From positions 62,001-126,000 of the IMG/VR virus record IMGVR_UViG_3300027917_001949: 64,000 nucleotides of DNA; one strand, written 5' to 3'. Numbering within the stretch: the stretch's first letter is position 1; every line of letters begins with the position of its first letter. A model generated the notes under the pieces. The model saw only the letters and a list, made by a program, of their open reading frames with translations. It made no database searches and was not told the DNA's origin. The stretch comes from a virus. Below are positions 34,804-43,139 of this stretch, in pieces. The position numbers were made by a program, and so were the translations under genes.

Positions 34804-35132
34804 TCTAAATTCTCTGGATAGTTTTTATCGCTCTTATCGACCTTTACCACATCTTTACCGGTTGCCACATAAGAGTCATGTTTGCTCATCGTATAGTTTA
34901 TTCTTCCCTCACCAAACATATACTCCGCCAACCCCTTTAAGTCCTTTATTCCGTGTTCAAGTGCCATCTCCTGAGAAATGAACACCTCATTCCGTTCCGA
35001 TAGACATTTGAATCTCAATCGACAACCCACACACAGATATTTCTCTCTGCCACGACAATCAAATCTCTCTGTTGTCGTTATTATATCATGGTTGTGAGTT
35101 ACCTTTGGTAATTCAAGCTTAATTGTTACCAT
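34800..35132 (-). CDS. RF-box protein
   Basis: 110 residues; box at 34-45 (CVGCRLRFKCLS) with C26 upstream, Ser instead of Thr. C-terminal basic segment. 7-nt overlap with the RuvB-like gene. Confidence 0.85.
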   Translation of the reverse strand: MVTIKLELPKVTHNHDIITTTERFDCRGREKYLCVGCRLRFKCLSERNEVFISQEMALEHGIKDLKGLAEYMFGEGRINYTMSKHDSYVATGKDVVKVDKSDKNYPENLE

Positions 35133-36112
35133 ATTTCCACTGGTTGTCTGTCTCCCAAGATTCTTCCTCTTGATGTGCGTTGCACAAATCCATGTGTAAG
35201 GAGATAAGGCTCAACCGTCTCTTCCAATGTTGCTCGGTCAAGTCCGGTCATTGCCGATAAATTCTGAAGACCTATTGGTTTATCGGACAAACACTTCAGA
35301 TATGCTCGGTCAGCGTTGTCCAACCCATCTGGGTCAATCTCCATGTCATCAAACCATTGCTTCAGTAACTCTGGGGTTACTTGTTTGTCATTAAGGATTA
35401 TCCGGTCATAGATTCGTTTGAAGAGGAAGAGTGCAATTCTCGCAACCGTCTTACCTCGACGAGCTACCTCGTAGCTCACATAGTCTGGACAATCATACTT
35501 CAAGTTACGTGCCGCACCTGTTACCATCTTCTGTAATTCACCTACTGAGTAGGGTTGTAACACCAACGATACGAAACGAGAACGAAGAGGACCACTCAGA
35601 CTACCTGCCGTAGTTGTTGCAGCGAGTACTGTTTGTGTCCCCTTATCCATGACAGTCAATAACCATTCCTCGTCTCGAATTGTGTGTACCTCATCTACGA
35701 CCACAACTTGAGAGGTCGGAAAGTCATCAATGTCACGTAAGTTGACAGCAGTAACATAATCATTACGACCTATCATGTCAGCAAATATCCTTGCCAAGGT
35801 GGTTTTACCGAGACCGAAACTGCCGCTAAATAATACGTGCTGTACCGGAATTCCATGCACCTTTGTTGCTTTAAGTATTGTGTCAAGTTCATCCTTAATG
35901 ACCTCTTGACCTATAAAACTCTTAAAATCAGTTGGTGTAATCAGGTCATTCCAGGCACGTTTAGAACCCTTACTCCTTCGTCTTGGCTTATCCTGTTTCT
36001 TTATACATTCCTTACATATATATCGACCATCATCAAGCGGAGTTAATTTACTATTATTTCTACCGCAGATATAACATTTATCATATATATCAAAGAATTT
36101 AAAGATGTTCAA
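35126..36112 (-). CDS. RuvB-like AAA+ ATPase with N-terminal zinc finger
   Basis: 328 residues. CYICG/CKEC zinc finger at 12-35 precedes a RuvB-type core: F-I-G-Q-E near 65, Walker A GSFGLGKTT near 96, Walker B V-V-V-V-D-E-V-H near 135, sensor A-T-T-T near 164, and a C-terminal winged helix with P-Y-L-L-T-H-G-F-V-Q-R-T-S-R-G-R. RuvB drives Holliday-junction migration; a clamp-loader-like role is the alternative. The zinc finger is not normal for RuvB. Confidence 0.9.
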   Translation of the reverse strand: MNIFKFFDIYDKCYICGRNNSKLTPLDDGRYICKECIKKQDKPRRRSKGSKRAWNDLITPTDFKSFIGQEVIKDELDTILKATKVHGIPVQHVLFSGSFGLGKTTLARIFADMIGRNDYVTAVNLRDIDDFPTSQVVVVDEVHTIRDEEWLLTVMDKGTQTVLAATTTAGSLSGPLRSRFVSLVLQPYSVGELQKMVTGAARNLKYDCPDYVSYEVARRGKTVARIALFLFKRIYDRIILNDKQVTPELLKQWFDDMEIDPDGLDNADRAYLKCLSDKPIGLQNLSAMTGLDRATLEETVEPYLLTHGFVQRTSRGRILGDRQPVEIW

Positions 36113-36136
36113 ATTTTCCTCACCCGTTTATTTGTT

Positions 36137-36170
36137 GGGGGATACCAGTTTAGTAGGGTTAGTATCCCCC
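36137..36170 (-). repeat. perfect 9-bp inverted repeat upstream of the RuvB-like gene
   Basis: GGGGGATAC (36137-36145) and GTATCCCCC (36162-36170) with a 16-nt loop, 25 nt before the RuvB-like start. Could be an operator, an attenuator hairpin or a weak terminator after the small ORF upstream; no U tract follows. Confidence 0.75.
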
Positions 36171-36230
36171 ACCACCTAAATCAACTTTCTTTTCATCCTC
36201 ATTTACTCAAGTTAAGTATTATAACAAATC

Positions 36231-36386
36231 CTACAAAATTTCTGGTGACTGACACCAGTCCTCAAAATAACCTCTCATCGTATTGGCGACTCGTTCACCA
36301 AGGTCAGTTAAATCTTTACATGCCAATTTATCAGACCAAAACTTGAAACTCACCTCCGAACATATTTGGGTTCTATTACCCCACAT
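36231..36386 (-). CDS. 51-residue protein from a probable leaderless message
   Basis: ATG 36386 lies 5 nt after the -10 of a consensus promoter. The sequence (two Trp-containing segments, D-L-T-D-L-G-E-R, three Cys) reads like a real helical protein. A GTG at 36353 next to GGAG is an alternative start. Unknown function. Confidence 0.6.
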   Translation of the reverse strand: MWGNRTQICSEVSFKFWSDKLACKDLTDLGERVANTMRGYFEDWCQSPEIL

Positions 36387-36390
36387 ATCT

Positions 36391-36419
36391 ATTATACCAC
36401 ACAACTGTTCTCATGTCAA
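36391..36419 (-). promoter_or_regulatory. sigma70-type promoter TTGACA-N17-TATAAT
   Basis: Minus strand: -35 at 36419-36414, -10 at 36396-36391, 17-nt spacer. Probably serves the RuvB-like operon via the small ORF. Confidence 0.88.
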
Positions 36420-36422
36420 CCC

Positions 36423-36986
36423 CTAGTAATGGGCATCTGCTGGTACTGCATATATATTGAGGTCGGCATATTCTTTTCTTGGTGACCCGTCATTGAGTAC
36501 ACTCCACTTCGATAAAACATTTTTTAGATGTTCCTCGTTACGAATACCCTCACCGTCTTGGTCGTATAGTTTTATAGTATAACCAGCATACCTGCCACAA
36601 TTATAACACCAATGTCTGAATTGACCATCATCCATTAATTCATCATCCGTTTTAATGTTTATGTCATTTCTGATGTACCTGATGTTCTCTATAAAATGTT
36701 CCTTCGTATACCCCATCGCCTCGTCAAGAATACTATTAATTTTTCCGGTGAAGCAACGAAATCTTTCACTACAAAAATCACACTTAACAGACCCAAATTC
36801 ACCACATATCTTCGTAGCCACGGGAAGCTCACCCCACCGTGCAGTGGCATATGTTTCTTTAAAGGTACTGTAGTAATCGAATGGGAAATGTGATTCACCA
36901 CAAAGGTCATCAAAGATACTCTCTGCCTGTGCTAGAGCATCTTCCTCATCCTCAGCGTAGACTAACGCATATATAACTGTGTGCAT
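36423..36986 (-). CDS. RF-box protein with extra Cys pairs
   Basis: 187 residues. RF box at 69-80 (CDFCSERFRCFT), C61 upstream, and a later CYNCG near 137. N-terminal ferredoxin-like alpha/beta pattern (TVIYALVYAEDEEDALAQAE). Unknown. Confidence 0.83.
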   Translation of the reverse strand: MHTVIYALVYAEDEEDALAQAESIFDDLCGESHFPFDYYSTFKETYATARWGELPVATKICGEFGSVKCDFCSERFRCFTGKINSILDEAMGYTKEHFIENIRYIRNDINIKTDDELMDDGQFRHWCYNCGRYAGYTIKLYDQDGEGIRNEEHLKNVLSKWSVLNDGSPRKEYADLNIYAVPADAHY

Positions 36987-37435
36987 TATTCTTCACCCCA
37001 TCCAAGTTTGTCTAAACCAAATTCTCGTACAATCTTATTCGCAGTTTTCTCACCCCACCCCGATGCTACCGACCTCAATGAAAGGGTGATTATGTTGTGA
37101 GAGTATTCTTTCACATCAACGTATGGTAGCTCATTCAGAATCAAGTTCTTCCACTGTAGTAACGTCCTACCTGTTCCGTTCGTTGTATCAACTTGCTTCC
37201 ACTCCTCTGCCGTCAGGATAAGGTCATCACGATGCGTCCAGCACTTGAAACGAGCAGGGCATCGATTACATGTCATACGTGGACATTTCTCCGTAACAAT
37301 TTCATTCCATCCGTTTTCTGGGTTCAAGTATTCAACACGAATCTGACGAACTTTCCTACGTACTCGTCGCTTCTTTGGTTCTTGTGATGCCAGTACTCGG
37401 TAGCGTTTATTCCACGCTTCTTCTACCTTGTTCAT
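36986..37435 (-). CDS. RF-box protein with basic N-terminus and HhH-like end
   Basis: 149 residues from ATG 37435 (GGAGAGAT upstream). Basic segment at 20-33, C51-x4-C56-x2-C59-x5-C65 with RF box CNRCPARFKCWT (56-67), and a C-terminal G-W-G-E-K-T-A-N-K-I-V-R-E-F resembling a helix-hairpin-helix. Nucleic-acid binding is plausible. Confidence 0.83.
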   Translation of the reverse strand: MNKVEEAWNKRYRVLASQEPKKRRVRRKVRQIRVEYLNPENGWNEIVTEKCPRMTCNRCPARFKCWTHRDDLILTAEEWKQVDTTNGTGRTLLQWKNLILNELPYVDVKEYSHNIITLSLRSVASGWGEKTANKIVREFGLDKLGWGEE

Positions 37436-37440
37436 ACCGG

Positions 37441-37902
37441 TTATCTCTCCGTAAAACATTTGAATCGATGTAAACAAGTATTGCAATTGTTACCTAACTC
37501 CATGTTTACCTGTGACCCCGCATCGTTTAATAACGAAGCAAGCTGGATGAGTTGCCCTTTTGTAAAGTCATTGGCAGTAAAGATACGTGGTACGGTCTCT
37601 TGAACAGCTTCGACCCAATCTTTACTTTCCTTTAACCCCCAATATGTGACTTCACGTACCGCACGAATTACCGCAATCTTATTCATCCCAATATCGGTAA
37701 TCTTCATGGTACACATGTTAGGTTGATACGCTGTTCTACGATACTCGGTATCACATGTTAGGCATTTGATTATCATTTCAGCTTCGTTAGTGTCGGTGTT
37801 GACTAACCGGATATAAAATGCTTCTTGCCCACAGCGTTCGCATGTAGCGTGTTCGAGTACGGTGTCTCCTATCAGCATTTTATTGGGTGGTGGTGGTTTC
37901 AT
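37441..37902 (-). CDS. zinc ribbon + ribosomal bL12 C-terminal-like domain + RF box
   Basis: 153 residues in three modules: a C4 zinc ribbon (C20/C23, C47/C50); a domain at about 66-135 whose N-K-I-A-V-I-R-A-V-R-E-V-T...G-L-K-E-S-K-D-W-V-E-A matches the factor-binding CTD of ribosomal bL12 (K-V-A-V-I-K-A-V-R...G-L-K-E-A-K-D-L-V-E); and a terminal RF box (CNTCLHRFKCFT, 140-151). The bL12 CTD recruits translation GTPases, so the protein may act at the ribosome. Confidence 0.82.
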   Translation of the reverse strand: MKPPPPNKMLIGDTVLEHATCERCGQEAFYIRLVNTDTNEAEMIIKCLTCDTEYRRTAYQPNMCTMKITDIGMNKIAVIRAVREVTYWGLKESKDWVEAVQETVPRIFTANDFTKGQLIQLASLLNDAGSQVNMELGNNCNTCLHRFKCFTER

Positions 37903-38185
37903 GTAAGTACTCGTCCTTAATCTCTATAGTCAAATCAAACACGTTAGGCATCTCCATACCTATATAGTCACCAAAGGTCTCTATCAGATTCCACATCTGC
38001 CACTCACTCCATCCGTCCTCATCCTCTTGGATTAATGGTCGGTTATACCATAGTGAATCAGGAGTACGTGAAGTTAGCGGAGTATGTGGCAATTGGCACA
38101 TTAGTTCGTCACGTTTTTGTTGCAACACCTTTCGTCCATGTTCTGTTAATCTGACTCTTACATTGTCGTTAATGTTGAACATCAT
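37880..38185 (-). CDS. 101-residue protein of unknown function
   Basis: From ATG 38185 (ATGA overlap). Basic start V-R-V-R-L-T-E-H-G-R-K, acidic centre with Trp residues, strand-like end. Unknown. Confidence 0.76.
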   Translation of the reverse strand: MMFNINDNVRVRLTEHGRKVLQQKRDELMCQLPHTPLTSRTPDSLWYNRPLIQEDEDGWSEWQMWNLIETFGDYIGMEMPNVFDLTIEIKDEYLHETTTTQ

Positions 38186-38715
38186 ACGATAATCACCCAA
38201 TCATCGTTTTTACCGACAAGGATAACACCAGTTCCGTTGCCCTCTTTTACTTCTTCGTCACCGGTAGGAATTTCTACACCATATTTCTCAAACTCGTACC
38301 AACTGGCAAGACCGTACGAAATATAACTACCCTGCATTAGCTCATATATCTCGTCCCCACTATACTCACTGGTATCAGGGTCTCGTAATACTAATAATGT
38401 TATTGCCGATTCCTCATTACTCCACCCACGTAATTCCATACCATGTTCACGAGCGTAGTCTCGAATGATATTGACTTTACCCACCGTCCAACTGTATTTG
38501 TTGTTACCGAACGCATGGTACGCATACTGTGCCGGAGGATACCCTCTCATTTTTCTCATTTCCTCAAGGTATCCATCAATATCGTCACTGGTAAACCTAG
38601 CTTCTAACTCTGCCAGACCCGTCTTTTCAATCTTAATATCCAGAGTCGGTGGTATAGGAGACTCTGCAAGCACAATATTATCATTGTGTAGTAGTTTTAT
38701 TTTATCGACTGCCAT
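38182..38715 (-). CDS. 177-residue protein of unknown function
   Basis: Mixed alpha/beta protein ending in hydrophobic V-I-I-V; Y-P-P-A-Q-Y-A-Y-H near 58. No Cys, no RF box. Abuts the upstream RF-box gene. Confidence 0.77.
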   Translation of the reverse strand: MAVDKIKLLHNDNIVLAESPIPPTLDIKIEKTGLAELEARFTSDDIDGYLEEMRKMRGYPPAQYAYHAFGNNKYSWTVGKVNIIRDYAREHGMELRGWSNEESAITLLVLRDPDTSEYSGDEIYELMQGSYISYGLASWYEFEKYGVEIPTGDEEVKEGNGTGVILVGKNDDWVIIV

Positions 38716-39222
38716 CTATATTGCTTCCTTCATATCTTTTAACTCATTATATGAGTCCACAACAATATCTGTATCGTTCGCCCACTGCCAATTACCGGTG
38801 GTACATTTCACACCGTATGGGTATCCATTACACTCAAGGTTGCTTATCAGGATACCATACTCACGCTCATTATTCAATGCCTTCAACTGGTCAACAGTCC
38901 ATCTCTCACCGAACAGTATCTCTGGTGACTCATTCTTTTTCTTACCCCTAATTTCCTCTGTCTTGTGAGATGTAGCACACTTAAATCTCTGACCACAGTC
39001 TTGGCACACATCTTCCAACCCCAACCGGTCAGCTTTGAACTCAATATCCTCGTCACATAGGACGTTTTGTGCTGAAATTACTTCTTGGTCGTAGAAGTAC
39101 AAACCATATGTACCTCTTGGTATGTCGTCTAAGTTGGCAGGTATGCGAGTAGTCACCTCTCGTGTTTCGCTCTCTGCCACAAAAGCTCCTGGTTGATAAA
39201 AAGTTACGTAATGTTTTAACAT
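38716..39222 (-). CDS. RF-box protein
   Basis: 168 residues; RF box at 73-84 (CQDCGQRFKCAT), C56 upstream. N-terminal 70 residues look like a beta domain, C-terminal part mixed. Ala replaces the usual aromatic after the third Cys. Confidence 0.83.
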   Translation of the reverse strand: MLKHYVTFYQPGAFVAESETREVTTRIPANLDDIPRGTYGLYFYDQEVISAQNVLCDEDIEFKADRLGLEDVCQDCGQRFKCATSHKTEEIRGKKKNESPEILFGERWTVDQLKALNNEREYGILISNLECNGYPYGVKCTTGNWQWANDTDIVVDSYNELKDMKEAI

Positions 39223-39476
39223 CGAATCACTCTCTCCACTAATTTCACTTGGTACGTCCCACCATATTCTTCCCTTACGACTCTGCCGCTTCGTACCAAG
39301 CTTTTAATTACTGACTCTGGTAGTGCTTTATATTTATGCTTCTCGTCAAACCTTGTCGCAAAACACGGAAATCTTGCCGGACAATCATCACACTGGTCAT
39401 CACAGGTAAGAATGCACATATCGTCAAGTAGACACTCTTCCTGACACTCGCTTCCACAATCAATTGATATTTTCAT
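39216..39476 (-). CDS. Cys-rich RF-box protein
   Basis: 86 residues with nine Cys in the first 40 (C7, 11, 15, 21, 25, 29, 32, 38 and one at the end region), RF box CDDCPARFPCFA (29-40). The regular four-residue Cys spacing suggests more than one metal site or a larger cluster. Basic C-terminal half. Confidence 0.82.
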   Translation of the reverse strand: MKISIDCGSECQEECLLDDMCILTCDDQCDDCPARFPCFATRFDEKHKYKALPESVIKSLVRSGRVVREEYGGTYQVKLVERVIRC

Positions 39477-39763
39477 TCTATTGGTGTACCAACTCCCTCT
39501 CTATCTACTGCAAAGCAGTCCTCGAAACCACGTCGTTTTTTGTACTCAGTCAACTCGGTTTCATCGTCGTATGCAACCACTTCGAGAAGAGTGTTGCTGT
39601 CTAGGAGTGCCAAGTTTTCATGTTCAGGGTATACATTATACATAACTTTCGTAAGATGTAACCCTAAAAACAATGACTCAGTGAACACAGGACGAATCCC
39701 GTATTGCTGACACACAAATATAAGTTCCGGTAAGTTGGTCGCTGCCTTGATTGTTCGTATCAT
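39473..39763 (-). CDS. 96-residue protein of unknown function
   Basis: From ATG 39763, ATGA-coupled to the upstream RF-box gene. Alpha/beta, C18 and C83 only. Unknown. Confidence 0.74.
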   Translation of the reverse strand: MIRTIKAATNLPELIFVCQQYGIRPVFTESLFLGLHLTKVMYNVYPEHENLALLDSNTLLEVVAYDDETELTEYKKRRGFEDCFAVDREGVGTPIE

Positions 39764-40059
39764 CCTGTCCTCATAAAAGTTATTTCTAGTTGCTGTTCTC
39801 CCCGCACATTCAACACTTGTTGCACGTTCATGATAGTCCATTGACCATGTGATACGTTGTGATTATAATCATATTTTAACATACCTTGACACGATATGTC
39901 AAATCTTGTCGGAACAATTGCCTTAGTCTTTAATATTGACGACACGGGATGACTATACACCACATGCCTTGCTCGTGTCATGCACTTGAACCTGTTCTCA
40001 CAATCGTCACAATAGTCACCGATTATGTCTTTGGTAGATAATGATAAAGCCATTTTCAT
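39760..40059 (-). CDS. RF-box protein, N-terminal box
   Basis: 99 residues; box at 17-28 (CDDCENRFKCMT). The remainder is beta-rich and basic. Overlaps both neighbours by 4 nt. Confidence 0.84.
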   Translation of the reverse strand: MKMALSLSTKDIIGDYCDDCENRFKCMTRARHVVYSHPVSSILKTKAIVPTRFDISCQGMLKYDYNHNVSHGQWTIMNVQQVLNVRGEQQLEITFMRTG

Positions 40060-40328
40060 TGTATTGCTCGGTTACGGATGTAGTACATGACGTACCCCAA
40101 ATCAGGGGAACGAAATGTATATCCCATATCTTCCTCAGTATCATTCTCGTCCTCGTAGTCATACCGCAACCACTCAATCTCGTGTTCGTAGTCACTCTCT
40201 GCCACTCGCTTTGCTTCATCAATATCATGATAAAGACCCATCGAATGTTCGGTAGTATACTCTGTTCCCATCGGTCCGCCAAGATGAGTTAAGTCCTCGT
40301 AGATGAGTTCGTACACACTATCGGTCAC
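40056..40328 (-). CDS. 90-residue acidic protein
   Basis: From GTG 40328 (GGGGGTG upstream). D-I-D-E-A-K-R-V-A-E-S-D-Y near 34 and an acidic D-E-N-D-T-E-E-D run. No Cys. Unknown. Confidence 0.74.
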   Translation of the reverse strand: MTDSVYELIYEDLTHLGGPMGTEYTTEHSMGLYHDIDEAKRVAESDYEHEIEWLRYDYEDENDTEEDMGYTFRSPDLGYVMYYIRNRAIQ

Positions 40329-40677
40329 GATACACCCCCGCTTGCCGGAGCTTGTTCAAGTCAAACTCGGCTTCTCTGTTCGTCCAGCAGATGAATCTCA
40401 TGTTACATTCGGTACACTGGTCGGGGTAGTTCTTACATAGTATTGGTACTTTCTGACCCCAATGTGATGCGTCCACACCCATGATTAATCTGCCCTGACC
40501 GTCCACAGTCAATCCGTCACGACGTAACGCATCGATGTGTTTACATGTACGGTTACCACGCTGGTTGTATATCCAGCTTGGGCAGTTACAGGAGAATAAG
40601 CCATTTTGGTCTACCTTGATGGTGTAGTTTCGTCTGCCACTAGACGATGGTACTTCTGCAAAAAAGTTATATTTCAT
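40318..40677 (-). CDS. SWIM zinc finger plus RF-box protein
   Basis: 119 residues from ATG 40677 (TAATG junction). A SWIM finger C-x-C-x(n)-C-x-H (C30, C32, C45, H47) with its usual L-F-S-C-N-C-P-S-W lead is followed by an RF box at 88-99 (CTECNMRFICWT). SWIM domains bind DNA or proteins, for example in Rad51-paralogue partners. Confidence 0.87.
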   Translation of the reverse strand: MKYNFFAEVPSSSGRRNYTIKVDQNGLFSCNCPSWIYNQRGNRTCKHIDALRRDGLTVDGQGRLIMGVDASHWGQKVPILCKNYPDQCTECNMRFICWTNREAEFDLNKLRQAGVYRDR

Positions 40678-40910
40678 TAATCCCACTCCAGATTAATAGT
40701 ATCACATTCTTCCATAATTGGACACAGTGTGCCCTGTTTCTGAGAAATCGAACATCCTTTACACTTACTGAAGTCAACGATTCTCGTTTCTTCTTCAGTA
40801 TAGTCGTAATCGTTGAGGGATGTCATCATCGCAGCTTGTGATGCCTCATCGATGTCACTAACATCAATATCATAAAATCCCTTGAGCTTCTTGTATATTC
40901 TTATTTCCAT
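40677..40910 (-). CDS. 77-residue Cys-containing acidic protein
   Basis: From ATG 40910 inside the upstream gene end. C..C..C..C in the second half (CKGC, LCP, EEC). Not a canonical RF box but similar Cys density. Unknown. Confidence 0.74.
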   Translation of the reverse strand: MEIRIYKKLKGFYDIDVSDIDEASQAAMMTSLNDYDYTEEETRIVDFSKCKGCSISQKQGTLCPIMEECDTINLEWD

Positions 40911-41254
40911 ACTGCACTTCCTACCCAACTCGGATTGCCAATTAATACTCCCCGTTCATCTATTTGGCGTGAACCATGATTAAATTTACGACAATAATGA
41001 CACATGAATTTCAAGTTATAGTTGTACTGATGTTCGTTTATCGCAAATATACGGTTACAATACGGACATTGCATAAGATAGTAACCCTGTAGTTCTGCCC
41101 CGATTACGATGGTTTTCGTTGGTTCAATATTCTCCAACACCAACCACCGGTCTGTTCTCGTAGTGTAACATTTAAACCGCCACGGACACTCGTCGCAGTT
41201 TCCCTCACATTCACCCCAAATTGCAGTATTACCAAAGTGTGTTATTATCTTCAT
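40901..41254 (-). CDS. RF-box plus zinc ribbon protein
   Basis: 117 residues. RF box at 20-31 (CDECPWRFKCYT) with C16 upstream, then a C4 ribbon (CPYC near 59 and CHYC near 82). Order is reversed compared with 4525-4827, where the ribbon comes first. Confidence 0.85.
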   Translation of the reverse strand: MKIITHFGNTAIWGECEGNCDECPWRFKCYTTRTDRWLVLENIEPTKTIVIGAELQGYYLMQCPYCNRIFAINEHQYNYNLKFMCHYCRKFNHGSRQIDERGVLIGNPSWVGSAVWK

Positions 41255-41275
41255 CTAATCATCTGCCACGATATT

Positions 41276-42265
41276 TCACCCACCCAAACTCTGGTACAAC
41301 ACGTATGTACCTAAGTCTTTCTCTTTGACGGCTATCATACATTCTTCGGAAGGGTTACCGTATGGTATTATCTCGGTATCGTACATACAATCTCGTCTAA
41401 ACTCATTTACCTGTGATGTAAAAGATACTATTTTATCTCGTCTGTTCTTAGGTTTAGCCAGAGTGACAACTATCAATGAATTAGGGAATTGCTCTTTCAG
41501 TCTGTTAATATATGCTGCCTTCTGGAATATTCCATACCCATCAACAATAATGACAGTTCGTTCCTGACTTCTCGTGAGCAAGTCTGCCGCATCTTTGCAG
41601 ATAGCTCTGACTTCTATTCCTTTTAGCTCTCCATATCGCACGACCTGATTTAGCTGGTGCAAGTCTATTGAGTTGGCTAAAACATAATTAATCTTCACGT
41701 CCGAACAGTAGTCGATAAATTTTGCAGTATTCAGATACGCTCTTTTATATTTACCCTTGATGAATCCCTCAATTGCACCACAGCAAACAAAGATTCCATT
41801 CTTAGCTTTATATTTCGATGTGTGTAAATATTGGTACAACTTTTTAGCCTTATCAACCTCTCCCTCTCCGGTTAAAAAAGGGTGACTCAGTATATTTTTA
41901 GATGTTTGTAAGAAGTTAACAAGGTAGAAGTCACTTATTTTGCTCATGACCGTATTAAAGTCATCGATTGCTGGTAACATAGTTACTGTTTCTTCTAGGT
42001 CTTTTGCCGGATTTAATACTAACTTAGAAACAGCCCCATTAAATTTTGACTTCCCTTTCTTACCATACATTCCAGAACCTTTACGAATAGTATTCATTCC
42101 TTTAGTAAATACATCTATGGTTACTAACCAAGATTCTGGATATTTGTATACTATCTGCTCTGCCATGGCTACTTTGTCCATGTCTTTATCCAACATAGAA
42201 AGTCCGGTATTTGGTATGCACTTTCGATTAAAAGCGTCCGTTATAATCTCAGTAAAGTTTATCAT
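41276..42265 (-). CDS. 329-residue protein of unknown function
   Basis: Lys-rich alpha/beta protein. A hydrophobic T-V-I-I-V-D-G-Y-G near 233-241 could be a strand ending in Asp as in Rossmann-like or P-loop-less ATPase folds, but no Walker A is seen. ATGA-coupled to the ParB-like gene. Unrecognised. Confidence 0.78.
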   Translation of the reverse strand: MINFTEIITDAFNRKCIPNTGLSMLDKDMDKVAMAEQIVYKYPESWLVTIDVFTKGMNTIRKGSGMYGKKGKSKFNGAVSKLVLNPAKDLEETVTMLPAIDDFNTVMSKISDFYLVNFLQTSKNILSHPFLTGEGEVDKAKKLYQYLHTSKYKAKNGIFVCCGAIEGFIKGKYKRAYLNTAKFIDYCSDVKINYVLANSIDLHQLNQVVRYGELKGIEVRAICKDAADLLTRSQERTVIIVDGYGIFQKAAYINRLKEQFPNSLIVVTLAKPKNRRDKIVSFTSQVNEFRRDCMYDTEIIPYGNPSEECMIAVKEKDLGTYVLYQSLGG

Positions 42266-43134
42266 AGTCCAATCTCACTTAGGAATATCGTTGCTAATCT
42301 ATCAATGTTTTGTTTATAGGCATCGTCTACGACGTATTCCGTCAGATTTGCATTATTCTTATCCAACACATAGTGAAGCTGTGCCCCTAACCACGTCCTA
42401 TTGCTAGGAGTTACCATAGTTGTCTGTGTGGCAATTTTTGATGTATACATGTCATCCATAAACTTCTGAACAATGGGTGAAGTTATACTTGGTGTCATTG
42501 AAGGATTACTCGCATAATTACACATGATGTTAAATTGCTCGACGATGTATTCCTCGTTGGTGGGATTCTCCCATAGTTGAAGCACCACCGCTTTTAATGA
42601 ATGAGCTTGCCGATAAACTGGTGCGTTACTGTCACAAAGCTTTGACAGGTAATGCTTCATCTTATCATGAGCTTTTATTAGTTCATCTACAGATGCTTTA
42701 GCCCTCGTATGACCGCTACTTAAAAGTGCGTTAAGTGTACTCTGTTCATTTTTAACCAACCTGTCATTAACATAGCTGTTAAAAATAGCCGTAGTTGTTC
42801 GTGGAAGTCCCCTATCCATGTGGATTATCAGTTCTTTCGGTACATGACGAGCAATAAAGAATGTTATACTTGCATCAGGAAATTTTGTAGTGTATTTCTT
42901 AGTCGCTTCCATACGATGTTGCCCATTCATCATTTCTTCTGTTCCATCATCGGCATCACAGAATACGATTGGGTCAAGTATTCCAGAAGTCCAGTTACCG
43001 TTCTCCATGTCTCTGGCATAGGAGTCCGCTGTAGCCTGATTTATATTTCTAATATTGTTTCCCTTAGCCAAATATTCAACTGCTATTGCGTGGGTAACTT
43101 CAACCATTTCCAGTGTATATGGAAGTCCTTTCAT
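42262..43134 (-). CDS. ParB/Srx-like phage protein
   Basis: 290 residues, strong AGGAGG site. The N-terminal domain has the ParB/sulfiredoxin-like core with M-N-G-Q-H-R-M-E-A near 73-81 and a following H-M-D-R-G-L-P-R-T-T segment. Relatives bind DNA or nucleotides and are common in phages and actinobacterial elements. Role here may be in partition or regulation. Confidence 0.82.
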   Translation of the reverse strand: MKGLPYTLEMVEVTHAIAVEYLAKGNNIRNINQATADSYARDMENGNWTSGILDPIVFCDADDGTEEMMNGQHRMEATKKYTTKFPDASITFFIARHVPKELIIHMDRGLPRTTTAIFNSYVNDRLVKNEQSTLNALLSSGHTRAKASVDELIKAHDKMKHYLSKLCDSNAPVYRQAHSLKAVVLQLWENPTNEEYIVEQFNIMCNYASNPSMTPSITSPIVQKFMDDMYTSKIATQTTMVTPSNRTWLGAQLHYVLDKNNANLTEYVVDDAYKQNIDRLATIFLSEIGL

Positions 43135-43139
43135 TATTT

